64,000 nucleotides of DNA. It comes from Bacillota bacterium. GTDB lineage: Bacteria; Bacillota; Clostridia; Acetivibrionales; DSM-1351. The stretch spans positions 1-64,000 of the forward strand of contig JAEWMS010000006.1 in assembly GCA_023393115.1 (NCBI GenBank), given 5' to 3'. The notes below the pieces were generated by a model, which searched no databases, was not told where the DNA came from, and worked only from the letters and a program-made list of their open reading frames with translations. The position numbers and the translations under genes are program-made. Positions 1 to 9,282 of this stretch are shown here, piece by piece. Each line of letters begins with the position of its first letter. The stretch's first letter is position 1.

Positions 1-62
1 AACCAGTCAGCAATGCTGCAGTAGGAGGTAATACTAATCCACAGCGTCTAGAAAAATTATAG
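1..62 (+). CDS. 3' end of an unidentified gene
   Basis: Reading from base 3, an open frame of 19 codons ends at a TAG at 60-62. The peptide tail (ending NPQRLEKL) looks like coding sequence but is too short to assign to a family. It lies on the same strand as, and 62 bases before, the NSS transporter start, so the two could be co-transcribed. The other two plus frames also stop early, so this could be chance. Confidence 0.35.
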   Translation, partial: PVSNAAVGGNTNPQRLEKL

Positions 63-124
63 TAAATAAAAAATCAAATGAAAACTTAGTATTTACTATG
101 TTTTCATTATACAAGGAGGTTAAT

Positions 125-1498
125 ATGAAAAAACGAAAAATTTCTATTGAACGTGAACGGTTTTCAACCGGTTTAGCCGTATTTTTTGCAACTCTGAGTT
201 CCACTGTAGGTTTGGGGAACATATGGAAGTTTCCGTATATGACCGGAAAGTATGGTGGCGGAGCTTTCCTTATCGTATATTTGTTATGCGCTTTATTTGT
301 AGCTCTGCCAGTAATGGTAAGTGAATTGTTGATTGGAAGAAAAACAAGGAAAAATCCAATAGGAGCATTTAAGATACTTTCTAAAAATCCGTTTTGGAAG
401 ATCATAGGATATATGGGAATAATATCAGCATTCTTTATTCTGTTTTTTTACAGTGCGGTTGCAGGATGGGTTTATTCTTATATTTTCAAGGCTCTTTCAG
501 GAACCTTCAGCAATGCATCAATGGATAAGATGGAGATTTTATTCAGTGAAACTGTCACGGGACCTCTTCCCCCGGTAATATGGCAAATTATAGCTATTAT
601 TGTAGTGTCAACCATACTACTCTTCGGAGTCAAAAAAGGTATTGAGAGAATTACAAAGCTTTTGATGCCGGTTCTGCTTATTCTTATAATTATTTGTGAT
701 ATCCGGGCATTATTCCTACCTGGAGCTATGGACGGGATGAAATTTTTATTTAAAATAGACTTCTCAAGTGTAACAAAAGAGGTTGTTCTAATGGCTTTGG
801 GCTTATCCTTCTTCAAGCTTTCTCTTGGCATGGGAACAATAATTACCTATGGAAGTTATTTTACTGCCAACAATAATCTGTTTGCCACCTCAGGTAAAGT
901 AGCACTATCGGATACAATAGTTTCACTGCTTGCAGGAATCGCAATCTTTCCGGCAGTGTTCTCCTTTGGTATGAAACCCGAGCAAGGCCCGGGTCTGCTG
1001 TTTATGACCATCCCCCTCGTATTTTCAAAAATACCAATAGGAGGACTGCTTGTAGTGCTGTTTTTCGTGTTAACGGCTATCGCAGCTACTACTGCAATGA
1101 TGTCAATATTTGAAGTTGTTATAACTTTTATAATTGAAGAAAGAAAGCTGTCCAGAAGAAAAGCAGTTATTATTACTGCTGTCGTTGTTATGCTTTTTGG
1201 AGTTCCATCCGCTCTGTCAGCTAACGGTACAAGTCTGTTAAGCAACTTTAAAATATTGGGAAAAACCTTCTTTGATTTCTTTGACAGTGTATCCTCTAAT
1301 ATCCTTTTGCCTTTAGGCGGCTTGCTTATTGTCATTTTTACAGGTTACTTTCTGAACAAGGATGATATTCGGGAGGAGTTGTCAAACAAGGGAACTCTGA
1401 ATAATGCCGGGCTGATAAAAGTCTATCTTTTCCTGCTTAAATTTGTTACGCCTGTACTGTTACTTATTGTTTTTCTGAGCATGATCGGAATTATATGA
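125..1498 (+). CDS. Neurotransmitter:sodium symporter (NSS) family transporter
   Basis: This 457-residue membrane protein is a Na+-coupled symporter of the NSS/SNF family (LeuT fold). Bacterial members import amino acids or related amines; the substrate cannot be read from sequence. The signature GLGNIWKFPY lies at residues 29-38, where the family forms the unwound TM1 sodium and substrate site, and about eleven hydrophobic segments follow. The start is set by AAGGAGGT at 113-120 before ATG 125; an in-frame ATG at 98 has no ribosome binding site. It converges on the next gene with only six bases between the two stop codons and no hairpin between them. Confidence 0.9.
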   Translation: MKKRKISIERERFSTGLAVFFATLSSTVGLGNIWKFPYMTGKYGGGAFLIVYLLCALFVALPVMVSELLIGRKTRKNPIGAFKILSKNPFWKIIGYMGIISAFFILFFYSAVAGWVYSYIFKALSGTFSNASMDKMEILFSETVTGPLPPVIWQIIAIIVVSTILLFGVKKGIERITKLLMPVLLILIIICDIRALFLPGAMDGMKFLFKIDFSSVTKEVVLMALGLSFFKLSLGMGTIITYGSYFTANNNLFATSGKVALSDTIVSLLAGIAIFPAVFSFGMKPEQGPGLLFMTIPLVFSKIPIGGLLVVLFFVLTAIAATTAMMSIFEVVITFIIEERKLSRRKAVIITAVVVMLFGVPSALSANGTSLLSNFKILGKTFFDFFDSVSSNILLPLGGLLIVIFTGYFLNKDDIREELSNKGTLNNAGLIKVYLFLLKFVTPVLLLIVFLSMIGII

Positions 1499-1504
1499 GT
1501 TATA

Positions 1505-2998
1505 TTAATGCTCAGGGGTTGTTGCGAATTTTACTTCCGGGAATTGTTTTGATGGTCCCTTCAATAGCTCTCCAGCTTTACCCTTTAAGTTAAAATTGAA
1601 AAAGTCCAACATATATGCATTAACAATTTCTGCTCCCCTTTGACCATTAATCTTCCCAGTCATACCAGTATACTGTACAAGGCTGGAGAATAACTGAAGA
1701 TCAGTGAAATTAAAATGTCCCGTCTGATCAATATATAGAACATCGCCTTTTTTCGACAGGGCATCAATTATATCGGCTTCAGCAGTTAATACTGGACTTA
1801 ACATATTATATTGCTCCCTCGACAAGTTCGCCTCTTTAAGGTCTATATCTGTTACATCTTTTTTTCTAAAAAGATTTATTTGATTATAGTAATTTTCTGC
1901 AGTAAAAAACATATAGGGTTTTTCAATTTCACTCACCTCTTTTAGCGGATACAAGGTTCCATCCATTGTAAAAGCAGCTCTTACTCTTGAACTCATTAAA
2001 AGTGCGTTAAACGCCGCAGTCCCTCCAAAGGAGTGACCGGCTATGCCAATATTTCCGGTGTCTATGGCTCCAGCGAGCTTACTTTTTTCTGTTTCGGAAT
2101 TCAGTCTGTCGAGTTGTTTTATTAAGAACTCAATATCATCAACCCATAACTTTCCTACAGTATCATACATAACCTTCAAGTTTTGCAGATTTACCGGTGT
2201 CTTTAGTCCGGTTACCCTTCCATCAGGAAAAACGGTAGCAGCGGTTGAGTAGGTATGATCAGGAACAACTACAATAAATCCATTACTGGCAAGATTTTCA
2301 GCCTGTATAGTATGTAATACTCCCCCCGTCCCCATACCATGGCAAAGGATGATTACCGGGTAAGAGCTTGATCCTGACGCTAAATTTGATTCAATGATAG
2401 AATTACTCTTAAAATATTTCCAGTATCCAATAATAAACTTTGGGAATTTTAAATCCCGGGCATATTGAGCCATATATTTATCAAATGCGTCTTTTTCCTT
2501 TGGAAAAAAGGTTTTTCTTTCGGAGTTTTCATCTACATTGGCCGGGTAATATATTGTAGCCATCAATTCCCTTTTATCATATTTGTCTTCGGTCAAGGTT
2601 TCAAATCTATCATTATCAATAAAATGATGAGTTTCACAGCCCACAGCATAAGGTCCATTAGGTTTATCAAAATTAACTACCGGCAGTAATATAGCTAATA
2701 ATACTGATAAAGAATAAATAATTGCTGTTATAGAAAGCAGGATGTACCTCAATGGTTTCCATATTTTTATCCCAGGTCTGGCATATTGTAGTATAAATAT
2801 AATGCTAAACAATATTACAAATATGTAAATCATAAAGAGCTGCCATCTGTAACCCTCAATTATCAACTGCGCAGCAAGCACTAATAAAGCAGCGGGAACA
2901 GCAGCAATTCTGAACCTGTCAGGCATGAGCTTTTGGAAAAATACAATGAGAACTAAATAAACACACACTAAAGATAACAGTACTTCAAAAAACCTCAT
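1505..2998 (-). CDS. Membrane-anchored alpha/beta hydrolase (PAF-acetylhydrolase-like)
   Basis: This is a 497-residue protein. About the first 120 residues hold four or five hydrophobic segments, and the rest is an alpha/beta hydrolase domain resembling the platelet-activating-factor acetylhydrolase / dienelactone hydrolase group. The oxyanion-side motif CHGMGTGG is near residue 221 and the nucleophile elbow GHSFGG near 322; a His in GHFNF near the C-terminus is a plausible catalytic base. It is predicted to be a lipase or esterase held in the membrane with its catalytic domain on one face. AAAGGAGTG precedes the ATG. No operon partner is visible. The substrate is unknown. Confidence 0.8.
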   Translation of the reverse strand: MRFFEVLLSLVCVYLVLIVFFQKLMPDRFRIAAVPAALLVLAAQLIIEGYRWQLFMIYIFVILFSIIFILQYARPGIKIWKPLRYILLSITAIIYSLSVLLAILLPVVNFDKPNGPYAVGCETHHFIDNDRFETLTEDKYDKRELMATIYYPANVDENSERKTFFPKEKDAFDKYMAQYARDLKFPKFIIGYWKYFKSNSIIESNLASGSSSYPVIILCHGMGTGGVLHTIQAENLASNGFIVVVPDHTYSTAATVFPDGRVTGLKTPVNLQNLKVMYDTVGKLWVDDIEFLIKQLDRLNSETEKSKLAGAIDTGNIGIAGHSFGGTAAFNALLMSSRVRAAFTMDGTLYPLKEVSEIEKPYMFFTAENYYNQINLFRKKDVTDIDLKEANLSREQYNMLSPVLTAEADIIDALSKKGDVLYIDQTGHFNFTDLQLFSSLVQYTGMTGKINGQRGAEIVNAYMLDFFNFNLKGKAGELLKGPSKQFPEVKFATTPEH

Positions 2999-3141
2999 AT
3001 CTTCACTCCTTTAATTAGAACTATTCTGGTTCCTAACAAATATTTCTACATCTTACCCTTAAGTAAAATGTAGAATATTTTGATTTTATTGGCACATTAT
3101 ACACATTAAGATACAGCTGTTTTTTAAATATGTCTGATAAA

Positions 3142-3173
3142 AAACAGGCATATTTGAACATATGTCTGTTTTA
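3142..3173 (-). terminator. Terminator after citrate synthase
   Basis: Thirteen-base arms (AAAACAGGCATAT on the plus strand) flank a six-base loop, with one imperfect pair. On the minus strand the hairpin is followed by a run of T, just downstream of the citrate synthase stop. The plus-strand T run is shorter. Confidence 0.65.
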
Positions 3174-3205
3174 GTGGCTAATTATATCAATACTATATTA
3201 TAAGC

Positions 3206-4558
3206 TTACCTTTCCTCTAAGGGAACAAAAGGTTGAGGTCTTGTAATACTCTTGTATGCAGGTCTGATAATCTTCTGCATGCACACAACTTCCTCAATTC
3301 TGTGCGCACACCAGCCAACGATTCTTGCAACTGCAAACAGTGGAGTAAACAGTTCTGTTGGAATTCCCAGTGCATCATATACAAAGCCGGAATAGAGATC
3401 TACGTTTGCACAAATATTTTTTGAAGTACCCTTCTTCTCCGCGAATACTTCAGGCCCTATTCTCTCTACTGCATCATATAGCAGGAACTCTTTCTCACGG
3501 CCTTTTTCTATAGCAAGCTGGTGAGCCTTCTCCTTAAGAAGTATTGTTCTGGGGTCTGACAAAGTGTATACTGCATGGCCCAAACCATATATAAGTCCGG
3601 CTTTATCGAAAACTTCCTTATTCATCATTCTTGTCAGATAAGTTTTTATTTCATCATCATCGGCCCAGTCTGATACATTTTCCTTGATATTCTCCAGCAT
3701 CTTCATAGCCTTGATGTTGGCACCGCCATGTTTTGGACCTTTCAGGGAGCCTACTGCAGCTGCAATTGCCGAATATGTGTCAGTTTCGGTTGAAGATACA
3801 ACTCTTGCAGCAAAAGTCGAGTTGTTTCCTCCGCCGTGTTCAGCATGAAGTACCAGAGCAAGGTCAAGGATTTCAGCCTCAGTTCTAGTATATTTGTTAT
3901 CAGGTCTGATCATATACAATATATTTTCAGCTGTAGACAAATCAGGTCTCGGCATATGAATATATAGACTCTGCCCCCCGTAATAATGAGACTTTGCCTG
4001 GAAGCCGTAAGCAGCCATTGTAGGAAAACGTGCTATAAGCTCAATACTCTGCCTCAAAAGATTCTTTGGGTCAATGCTGTCGGGGTCCTGATCATAGGAA
4101 TAGGACACCAGAACGCTTCTGGCCAGCTTGTTCATTATATCAGAACTTGGAGCCTTGAGGATCATATCTTCAGTAAAGCCATTTGGAAGTGCTCTTAAGT
4201 CTCCCAGTAGCTGGTTGAATTCAGAAAGCTGTTCTTTATTCGGCAATTTTCCGAACATCAGCAGATAGCAAACCTCTTCAAATCCGAATCTTTGTTCTTT
4301 CTGAAACCCTTTTACGAGATCAACCACGTCTATACCCCTGTAAATAAGGCGGCCCTCATCTTCCTTTCTCTCACCTTCATAAATGACGTAACCATGTACC
4401 TCACCTATTTCGGTTAGTCCGACCAGGACTCCAGAGCCGTCACTGTTCCTGAGTCCTTTTTTAACACTATACTTGCTGTAATATTCTGCATCGATTTTAT
4501 TTACATCATCTATATAGCCTACCATTTTTTCAACATAAGAATTCAATTTATGCTCCAT
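3206..4558 (-). CDS. gltA: Citrate synthase
   Basis: This 450-residue enzyme condenses acetyl-CoA and oxaloacetate to citrate. The catalytic-region motif HAEHGGGNN lies near residue 238 and GLGHAVY near 322, as in classical (Si) citrate synthases, so it is not the unrelated Re-type enzyme of some clostridia. The chosen start is the ATG at 4558 with GGAGGA just upstream; a TTG five codons earlier would sit inside that ribosome binding site. With the isocitrate dehydrogenase gene 12 kb away it would supply 2-oxoglutarate for glutamate synthesis. No aconitase gene is present in the window. It appears monocistronic, with its own promoter and terminator. Confidence 0.93.
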   Translation of the reverse strand: MEHKLNSYVEKMVGYIDDVNKIDAEYYSKYSVKKGLRNSDGSGVLVGLTEIGEVHGYVIYEGERKEDEGRLIYRGIDVVDLVKGFQKEQRFGFEEVCYLLMFGKLPNKEQLSEFNQLLGDLRALPNGFTEDMILKAPSSDIMNKLARSVLVSYSYDQDPDSIDPKNLLRQSIELIARFPTMAAYGFQAKSHYYGGQSLYIHMPRPDLSTAENILYMIRPDNKYTRTEAEILDLALVLHAEHGGGNNSTFAARVVSSTETDTYSAIAAAVGSLKGPKHGGANIKAMKMLENIKENVSDWADDDEIKTYLTRMMNKEVFDKAGLIYGLGHAVYTLSDPRTILLKEKAHQLAIEKGREKEFLLYDAVERIGPEVFAEKKGTSKNICANVDLYSGFVYDALGIPTELFTPLFAVARIVGWCAHRIEEVVCMQKIIRPAYKSITRPQPFVPLEER

Positions 4559-4631
4559 AATGTCTTCCTCCAAACGACTAAATGAAATATCTATTTCAAT
4601 CTAACTCAATTTTTATCAAAAAGATACACCA

Positions 4632-4660
4632 ATTGTATAATATTTCTTATATTGATGCAA
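4632..4660 (-). promoter_or_regulatory. Candidate sigma-A promoter of citrate synthase
   Basis: On the minus strand TTGCAT and TACAAT are separated by 17 bases, upstream of the citrate synthase start. The 315-base gap 4559-4873 otherwise holds only this promoter, AT-rich sequence and the terminator at its far end. Confidence 0.45.
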
Positions 4661-4805
4661 GTTTAATTTGTTAAAAAATCATCATAGTAATTAAGCTGTG
4701 ACAATATTATTAATATTACTACTATATGCGAAATATACGTGGTATAAGTTAATTTACTAGACTACAGCCACAGTACATCTAATCAAATCTTATGTTTGAA
4801 AATAA

Positions 4806-4846
4806 AAAAGTGAGCTGAAAATGCAGTGCAAAATCAACTCACTTTT
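4806..4846 (-). terminator. Terminator after the SEC-C gene
   Basis: Twelve-base arms (AAAAGTGAGCTG on the plus strand) pair with one mismatch around an 18-base loop. On the minus strand the stem runs into a T tract, right after the SEC-C gene stop. Confidence 0.7.
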
Positions 4847-4873
4847 GTGTATTATATAATTTGATTTCGTATT

Positions 4874-5371
4874 CTATTCCTTACCGCAGCACTTCTTATA
4901 TTTCTTTCCGCTTCCGCAAGGGCAGGGATCATTTCTTCCAACTTTACTGCTTACTGCCATTTTTGATGTACGGAATTCCTTTGTAATTTCTTTTCTTCTT
5001 TCTTCTGGAAGAATATCCGCCCATTCTGGCAAATTATATAGCCAGTCGGCCTTGGCATCCAGCATATTAAAATAAAGCTTGTCATAATCTATTTCAATAT
5101 CAATTATGCTTGATTCCTCGAGGGTATCCAGATCAACCTCATTTACAAGACTGGTATTAATACCATCCAGGAAGCCTAAAAAGGTAACAGAATCCATATT
5201 AAATGAGTTTGCAACCTCTGAAAGCTGACCCTTTATATTTTTGAGGTTATTCGCCAATATATAAGCATAGTTGTCTTTTTCTTTTAAGAAATATTCCTTC
5301 CAAAATGTTTCATTTTCCTGTGGAGTTCTTTCCTGTTCTGCTATCTCTCTCCACTGATCAATTAATGTCAT
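4874..5371 (-). CDS. SEC-C zinc-motif protein
   Basis: This 165-residue protein ends in a SEC-C motif (NDPCPCGSGKKYKKCC, residues 147-162), the zinc-binding element known from the SecA C-terminus and from YecA-like proteins. The acidic, helical N-terminal 140 residues have no family I can name. SEC-C modules bind Zn2+ and often mediate contact with SecB or ribosomes, but many stand-alone members are uncharacterised. AAGGAG precedes the ATG. It has its own terminator and seems to be a single-gene unit. Confidence 0.75.
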   Translation of the reverse strand: MTLIDQWREIAEQERTPQENETFWKEYFLKEKDNYAYILANNLKNIKGQLSEVANSFNMDSVTFLGFLDGINTSLVNEVDLDTLEESSIIDIEIDYDKLYFNMLDAKADWLYNLPEWADILPEERRKEITKEFRTSKMAVSSKVGRNDPCPCGSGKKYKKCCGKE

Positions 5372-5540
5372 AACAATTACTCCTTTTCTTAAAAATCAAA
5401 GTATTGCCCGCAGCTTTTACATACAGCAGACGTAACGAAAGGACATTTGCTGCTTTCAATCCCTTGGTATTATATCATAGGAGGATTTGGGCTGCAAGAG
5501 CGGTAAAATTAACCTGAAAAATTGTCGACATTTCGTAATT

Positions 5541-7355
5541 CTAGTTAATTTCTTCTGATCTATGCATTATTATAGGCTTTTCATTATCAATTGGCAGAAG
5601 TAGTGTAACCTTTGTGCCTTTTTTAAGCTTACTTTTTATTGACAATACTGCTCTGTCATCATAAAAGGCCTCAAGGACTGAGCGGACATATCTCAATCCA
5701 ATACCAACCGATTTTCTTCCACTATCAAACTTACCCCGAAACGGCTCTTGTATTTTTTTCAGTTCCTCAGCAGTAAGCCCGACACCGTTATCCTCTATAG
5801 ATATAATTATTGCATTGCGTACACTGGAGTGAAGTACCCGCACTGCAAGTATTCCGGACTCTCCAAGACCATGGTGTATAGCGTTCTCGGCTATAGGCTG
5901 CAGTATCATTCTGGCAGTTGCTGTATCCAAATATTCACCATCTTCCACCTCAATATAACTATCAAATTCGTACCTCATTTTTTGCAACTTAAGATAGGCC
6001 TGAAGCATTTTCAGCTCTGTTCGTACAGTGGCTTGCTTATCAATTTTTCCAAGACTGTATGCCAGGATATAATTCAGCTCTGTTGTAAAGTTTTCTATGT
6101 CCTTCTGAGCATGCATTTTTGCAAGCCAGTGAATTGAATTAAGTGAATTCATAAGAAAATGTGGATTAATCTGATAATATATTTTTTCAATTTCAAGTTG
6201 ATGCTTTTCCAGCATAACATTTTCAACATCGCTTAATAGTTTCTGTATTTGAATTTTCATGTTGTTAAACTGATCGAAGAGTTGATCATATTCCGCGGCA
6301 CCCGTCTGTACTGATATTATATCCAGATCGCCCTTCCCTATTTTCTTAATTTCTTTTGAAAATATTGAAATAGGTTTATAAATCAACCTTGATATGACGA
6401 AGGAGGAAAAAATAATCAGGAAGAAAACTAAAAATAGTATAACTACTACATTGCGCACCCATGCCAGAAATTCTCTGTTATACTCACTTACCGGCAATAA
6501 AAGAACATTAGTACAACTCGTCGATACCTGTCTGACACCTACGTAATTGCCATGTCTTCCAAAATAACTGTTATTTACTTTTTTCTCGTCCTGTAGTTTG
6601 AATTCCTGTCCATACGTGAAATCCGAGCTGCTGGAATAATATATTCTGTCCTGTGCATCCAGCTGCAAGAGTATATAATTCATGTTTTGGGTTTTTGAGA
6701 TAGTATTTACAATTTCTTCGGTATCCATACGCGATTCAATATAGATAATTAGTTCATATCCATTTGCCAGTATAATTTCTCTAGCAACAGAAAGAACTTG
6801 CCACGTACTGGTAGCCATAGTGGCAGACTGGTGAAGCGGATGATAGTATATACTACCATTTTTTCTCAGATAATCCTGTATTAACGGAGAAAAGTTATTT
6901 CGGGCAGCAAAATTATAAAAATAATACTCCCCACTTGCAGGATTATAATACATCCTGTTCCCAATGCTGCTGTTTGCAAAAGAAATTTTAACAAGGTTCT
7001 CAGATATCTGTTGATTTACCACAAACCTTTCATAATTCGATTCAGCGGAAAAAAAACTATCCAATTGATATCCTACCACCCCCTGGGGAGTCATTTGTTG
7101 TGAGACCTGTACCATATCCAAATAGCTTCGTTCCATTTTGTCTGTAATCTGCTGCAAGCTAGATACCATCGATGTCATCAATTTGTTTTTCTCTATAGAC
7201 TGTATCGTTTGGAATGAAACCAGTATTAACAGCAACAAACTGACTGATATTTCAACTATGACAATGAATATCAGTCTTTGATGTAACGTTTTGAATTTAT
7301 ATGGTAGTATTTTTTTGCAAAATTCTTTAAAAACCCCATTAAGAAATTTTTCCAT
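5541..7355 (-). CDS. Sensor histidine kinase, YesM type
   Basis: This 604-residue two-component sensor has a TM helix at about 29-49, a long extracellular sensing region, a second TM near 295-322, a HAMP linker, and a LytS/YesM-type kinase domain. The phosphoacceptor His lies in QINPHFLMNSLN near residue 398; the N box (PIAENAIHHG) and G boxes (DNGVGL, GIGLRYVR) are intact. It is the last gene of the operon and would phosphorylate the AraC-type response regulator encoded by the first gene. Family members sense extracellular sugars, often through the co-encoded binding protein. A hairpin separates it from the binding-protein gene, so it is probably made at a lower level. Confidence 0.9.
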   Translation of the reverse strand: MEKFLNGVFKEFCKKILPYKFKTLHQRLIFIVIVEISVSLLLLILVSFQTIQSIEKNKLMTSMVSSLQQITDKMERSYLDMVQVSQQMTPQGVVGYQLDSFFSAESNYERFVVNQQISENLVKISFANSSIGNRMYYNPASGEYYFYNFAARNNFSPLIQDYLRKNGSIYYHPLHQSATMATSTWQVLSVAREIILANGYELIIYIESRMDTEEIVNTISKTQNMNYILLQLDAQDRIYYSSSSDFTYGQEFKLQDEKKVNNSYFGRHGNYVGVRQVSTSCTNVLLLPVSEYNREFLAWVRNVVVILFLVFFLIIFSSFVISRLIYKPISIFSKEIKKIGKGDLDIISVQTGAAEYDQLFDQFNNMKIQIQKLLSDVENVMLEKHQLEIEKIYYQINPHFLMNSLNSIHWLAKMHAQKDIENFTTELNYILAYSLGKIDKQATVRTELKMLQAYLKLQKMRYEFDSYIEVEDGEYLDTATARMILQPIAENAIHHGLGESGILAVRVLHSSVRNAIIISIEDNGVGLTAEELKKIQEPFRGKFDSGRKSVGIGLRYVRSVLEAFYDDRAVLSIKSKLKKGTKVTLLLPIDNEKPIIMHRSEEIN

Positions 7356-7377
7356 TTTGCAGCACTCCCCGCAGAAA

Positions 7378-7412
7378 ACTGATGAAGGCCAAACAGCTTG
7401 GCCCGCATCAGT
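7378..7412 (-). promoter_or_regulatory. Intercistronic hairpin between binding protein and kinase genes
   Basis: ACTGATG and CATCAGT close an interrupted stem whose inner arms GGCCAA and TTGGCC flank a five-base loop. It lies between the binding-protein stop and the kinase ribosome binding site. On the minus strand it is followed by only a short T run, so it is more likely a partial terminator or an mRNA 3'-end stabiliser than a full stop. Confidence 0.6.
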
Positions 7413-7438
7413 TAATCATGTACTATTATTCTATTATA

Positions 7439-9202
7439 TTATTTTGCTATTTCAGCTATCTCTGTTATAATTTTATCTCCGCCCTGTGCCTTCCAATTTT
7501 TCACGAACTGGTCAAAGGTGCTGGTAGGATCGGTACTCATTATTGCCTTTGCGAAGGATTCCTGTTCAAGTTTCTGAAGGCTCGCCCACTTGGCGGTCAT
7601 AGTATCGGTGGTCCCGTAATAAAGACTGTATACTTCCTTAATGTTTTTGCCTGTGGAAAGCGGCCTGTCACCAACCATTATTGAAATAAGTCTCGGGAGG
7701 TTGCTAGTGACTAGTTCACTTGACAGATCCCAATTGTTTATAGAGTAATTATCCTTAGGATCCTTTTTTAGCTTGGTAATCGCTTCCATGTCGCTCTTAA
7801 GAAGCTTGTGAGTGCTAAAATCAACATCGTTAATAGTTATTTCGCCCTTCATATATCTTGTAAGAATATCATAGGAAGCCTCAAGCTCATCAACATTATC
7901 AAATACGCCGAATAGAGGATATGAACCGCCTGTACCGGAACCCTTACTTAATCCTGTTTCAATCCACTTAGCCTCATCTCTCAAGAGCAGATTGATTATT
8001 TTAACTGCTGCTTCAGGATTCTTGTAATTCTTGTTTACAACCATGAATGAAGTTGCCGGTGAAGCCATATGTACATAGTAGTTGCCGTCGTCGGCCACAG
8101 GATAAGCGTATGCCTGCCAGTCCGGAGCGGGATTTTTCTTATATGCATCTGCAAGATTGTAGCCTACCCACCATGGTCCAAAGAATATACCTGTCTTGTT
8201 ATCCAGGGCCGGTTGCATACTGTCGTCACGTATCAGCATTTCTTTATCAATCAAACCGTCCTTGTACAGATCATGTAAAGTCTGTAAGGCTAGCTTTGTC
8301 TCAGGCTGTATTGAACCATAGGTCACCTGTCCGTTTCCGTCCTTCAACCAGTAAGTTGGGAAGGATTGGTGAGCTGCAAAAATAGGATCCAGACCAAACT
8401 GGTTTCCATCCGGCTGTGCAAATCTTTGTTGCTTGGATGGACCACCTATTCCTATAGTATCCTTCTTTCCATTGCCATCAGGATCCTGCTCTACAAAAGC
8501 TTTTGCCACTTCCCTGAGTTCTGCCAAATTCTTCGGTGCACTCAAGCCTAGCTTATCCAGCCAGTCCTGACGGATCCACATCTCATTAAAACCGTTTGCT
8601 TTAGGTGTTGTTGCAGGAATTCCCATCACCTTTCCATCAATTTCAACGAGCTTTTTAAGTGCATCTCCACCGCTCTTGTAGAAGGCTTTCAGTAAATCAC
8701 TGCCATAATCGTTGTATGTGGATGTAAGATCGGCTAGCTGGTTGTATTTGTTCATTGAGCTAAATTGAGTCATGTTTACCATAAGTGCATCCGGCAAACT
8801 ATTAGAAGAAATAGCCAAGCTTAACTTCTGGTCAAAATCGTTTCCAGGAGCAGCTATCCAATCTATTTTAACATCAATATTAAACTGCTTCTTTATCTCA
8901 TCAATAAATCCATTCTTTTCAATAGATTGACCCTCATCAAACTTGACATTTGGGTCAAGACTTCTGACAACCCTGATTGTTACAGGTTCCTCATATTTTC
9001 CGAATGGATCTGCTTTTGCAGCAGTACTGGATTGTACAGCCTCAGTACTTGGAGAAGTACTTGTGTTTCCGGTACTTGACTCAGTTGCGTTGTTTGCACC
9101 GCAGGCTGCAATTGAAATCATCATTGAGACTGACATAATACCAGCTATAACCTTTTTTAGATACATTCCATTATTCCCTTCCTTCTTATTATATTTTCTC
9201 AC
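7439..9202 (-). CDS. Sugar ABC transporter lipoprotein binding protein (LplA type)
   Basis: This 587-residue extracellular solute-binding protein has a lipobox (SIAAC) after a hydrophobic signal segment, so it should be lipid-anchored outside the membrane. A low-complexity Ser/Thr linker leads into a large family 1 binding fold typical of CUT1 oligosaccharide importers served by LplB/LplC-type permeases. The start used is a GTG with AGGAGG nine bases upstream; an ATG at 9166, directly before the signal sequence, has a weaker GGAAGGG site and is a real alternative. Its ligand is probably an oligosaccharide from plant polysaccharide, which is inference. No ATPase gene lies nearby, as is usual for systems sharing an MsmX-type ATPase. 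Confidence 0.88.
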   Translation of the reverse strand: MRKYNKKEGNNGMYLKKVIAGIMSVSMMISIAACGANNATESSTGNTSTSPSTEAVQSSTAAKADPFGKYEEPVTIRVVRSLDPNVKFDEGQSIEKNGFIDEIKKQFNIDVKIDWIAAPGNDFDQKLSLAISSNSLPDALMVNMTQFSSMNKYNQLADLTSTYNDYGSDLLKAFYKSGGDALKKLVEIDGKVMGIPATTPKANGFNEMWIRQDWLDKLGLSAPKNLAELREVAKAFVEQDPDGNGKKDTIGIGGPSKQQRFAQPDGNQFGLDPIFAAHQSFPTYWLKDGNGQVTYGSIQPETKLALQTLHDLYKDGLIDKEMLIRDDSMQPALDNKTGIFFGPWWVGYNLADAYKKNPAPDWQAYAYPVADDGNYYVHMASPATSFMVVNKNYKNPEAAVKIINLLLRDEAKWIETGLSKGSGTGGSYPLFGVFDNVDELEASYDILTRYMKGEITINDVDFSTHKLLKSDMEAITKLKKDPKDNYSINNWDLSSELVTSNLPRLISIMVGDRPLSTGKNIKEVYSLYYGTTDTMTAKWASLQKLEQESFAKAIMSTDPTSTFDQFVKNWKAQGGDKIITEIAEIAK

Positions 9203-9282
9203 TTTTTCTTTCCTCCTGTCTAGTTTTTACTATATTAATTGCCTTTTAATTCGGCAATATAATACATTTCCAATGCTGCTAA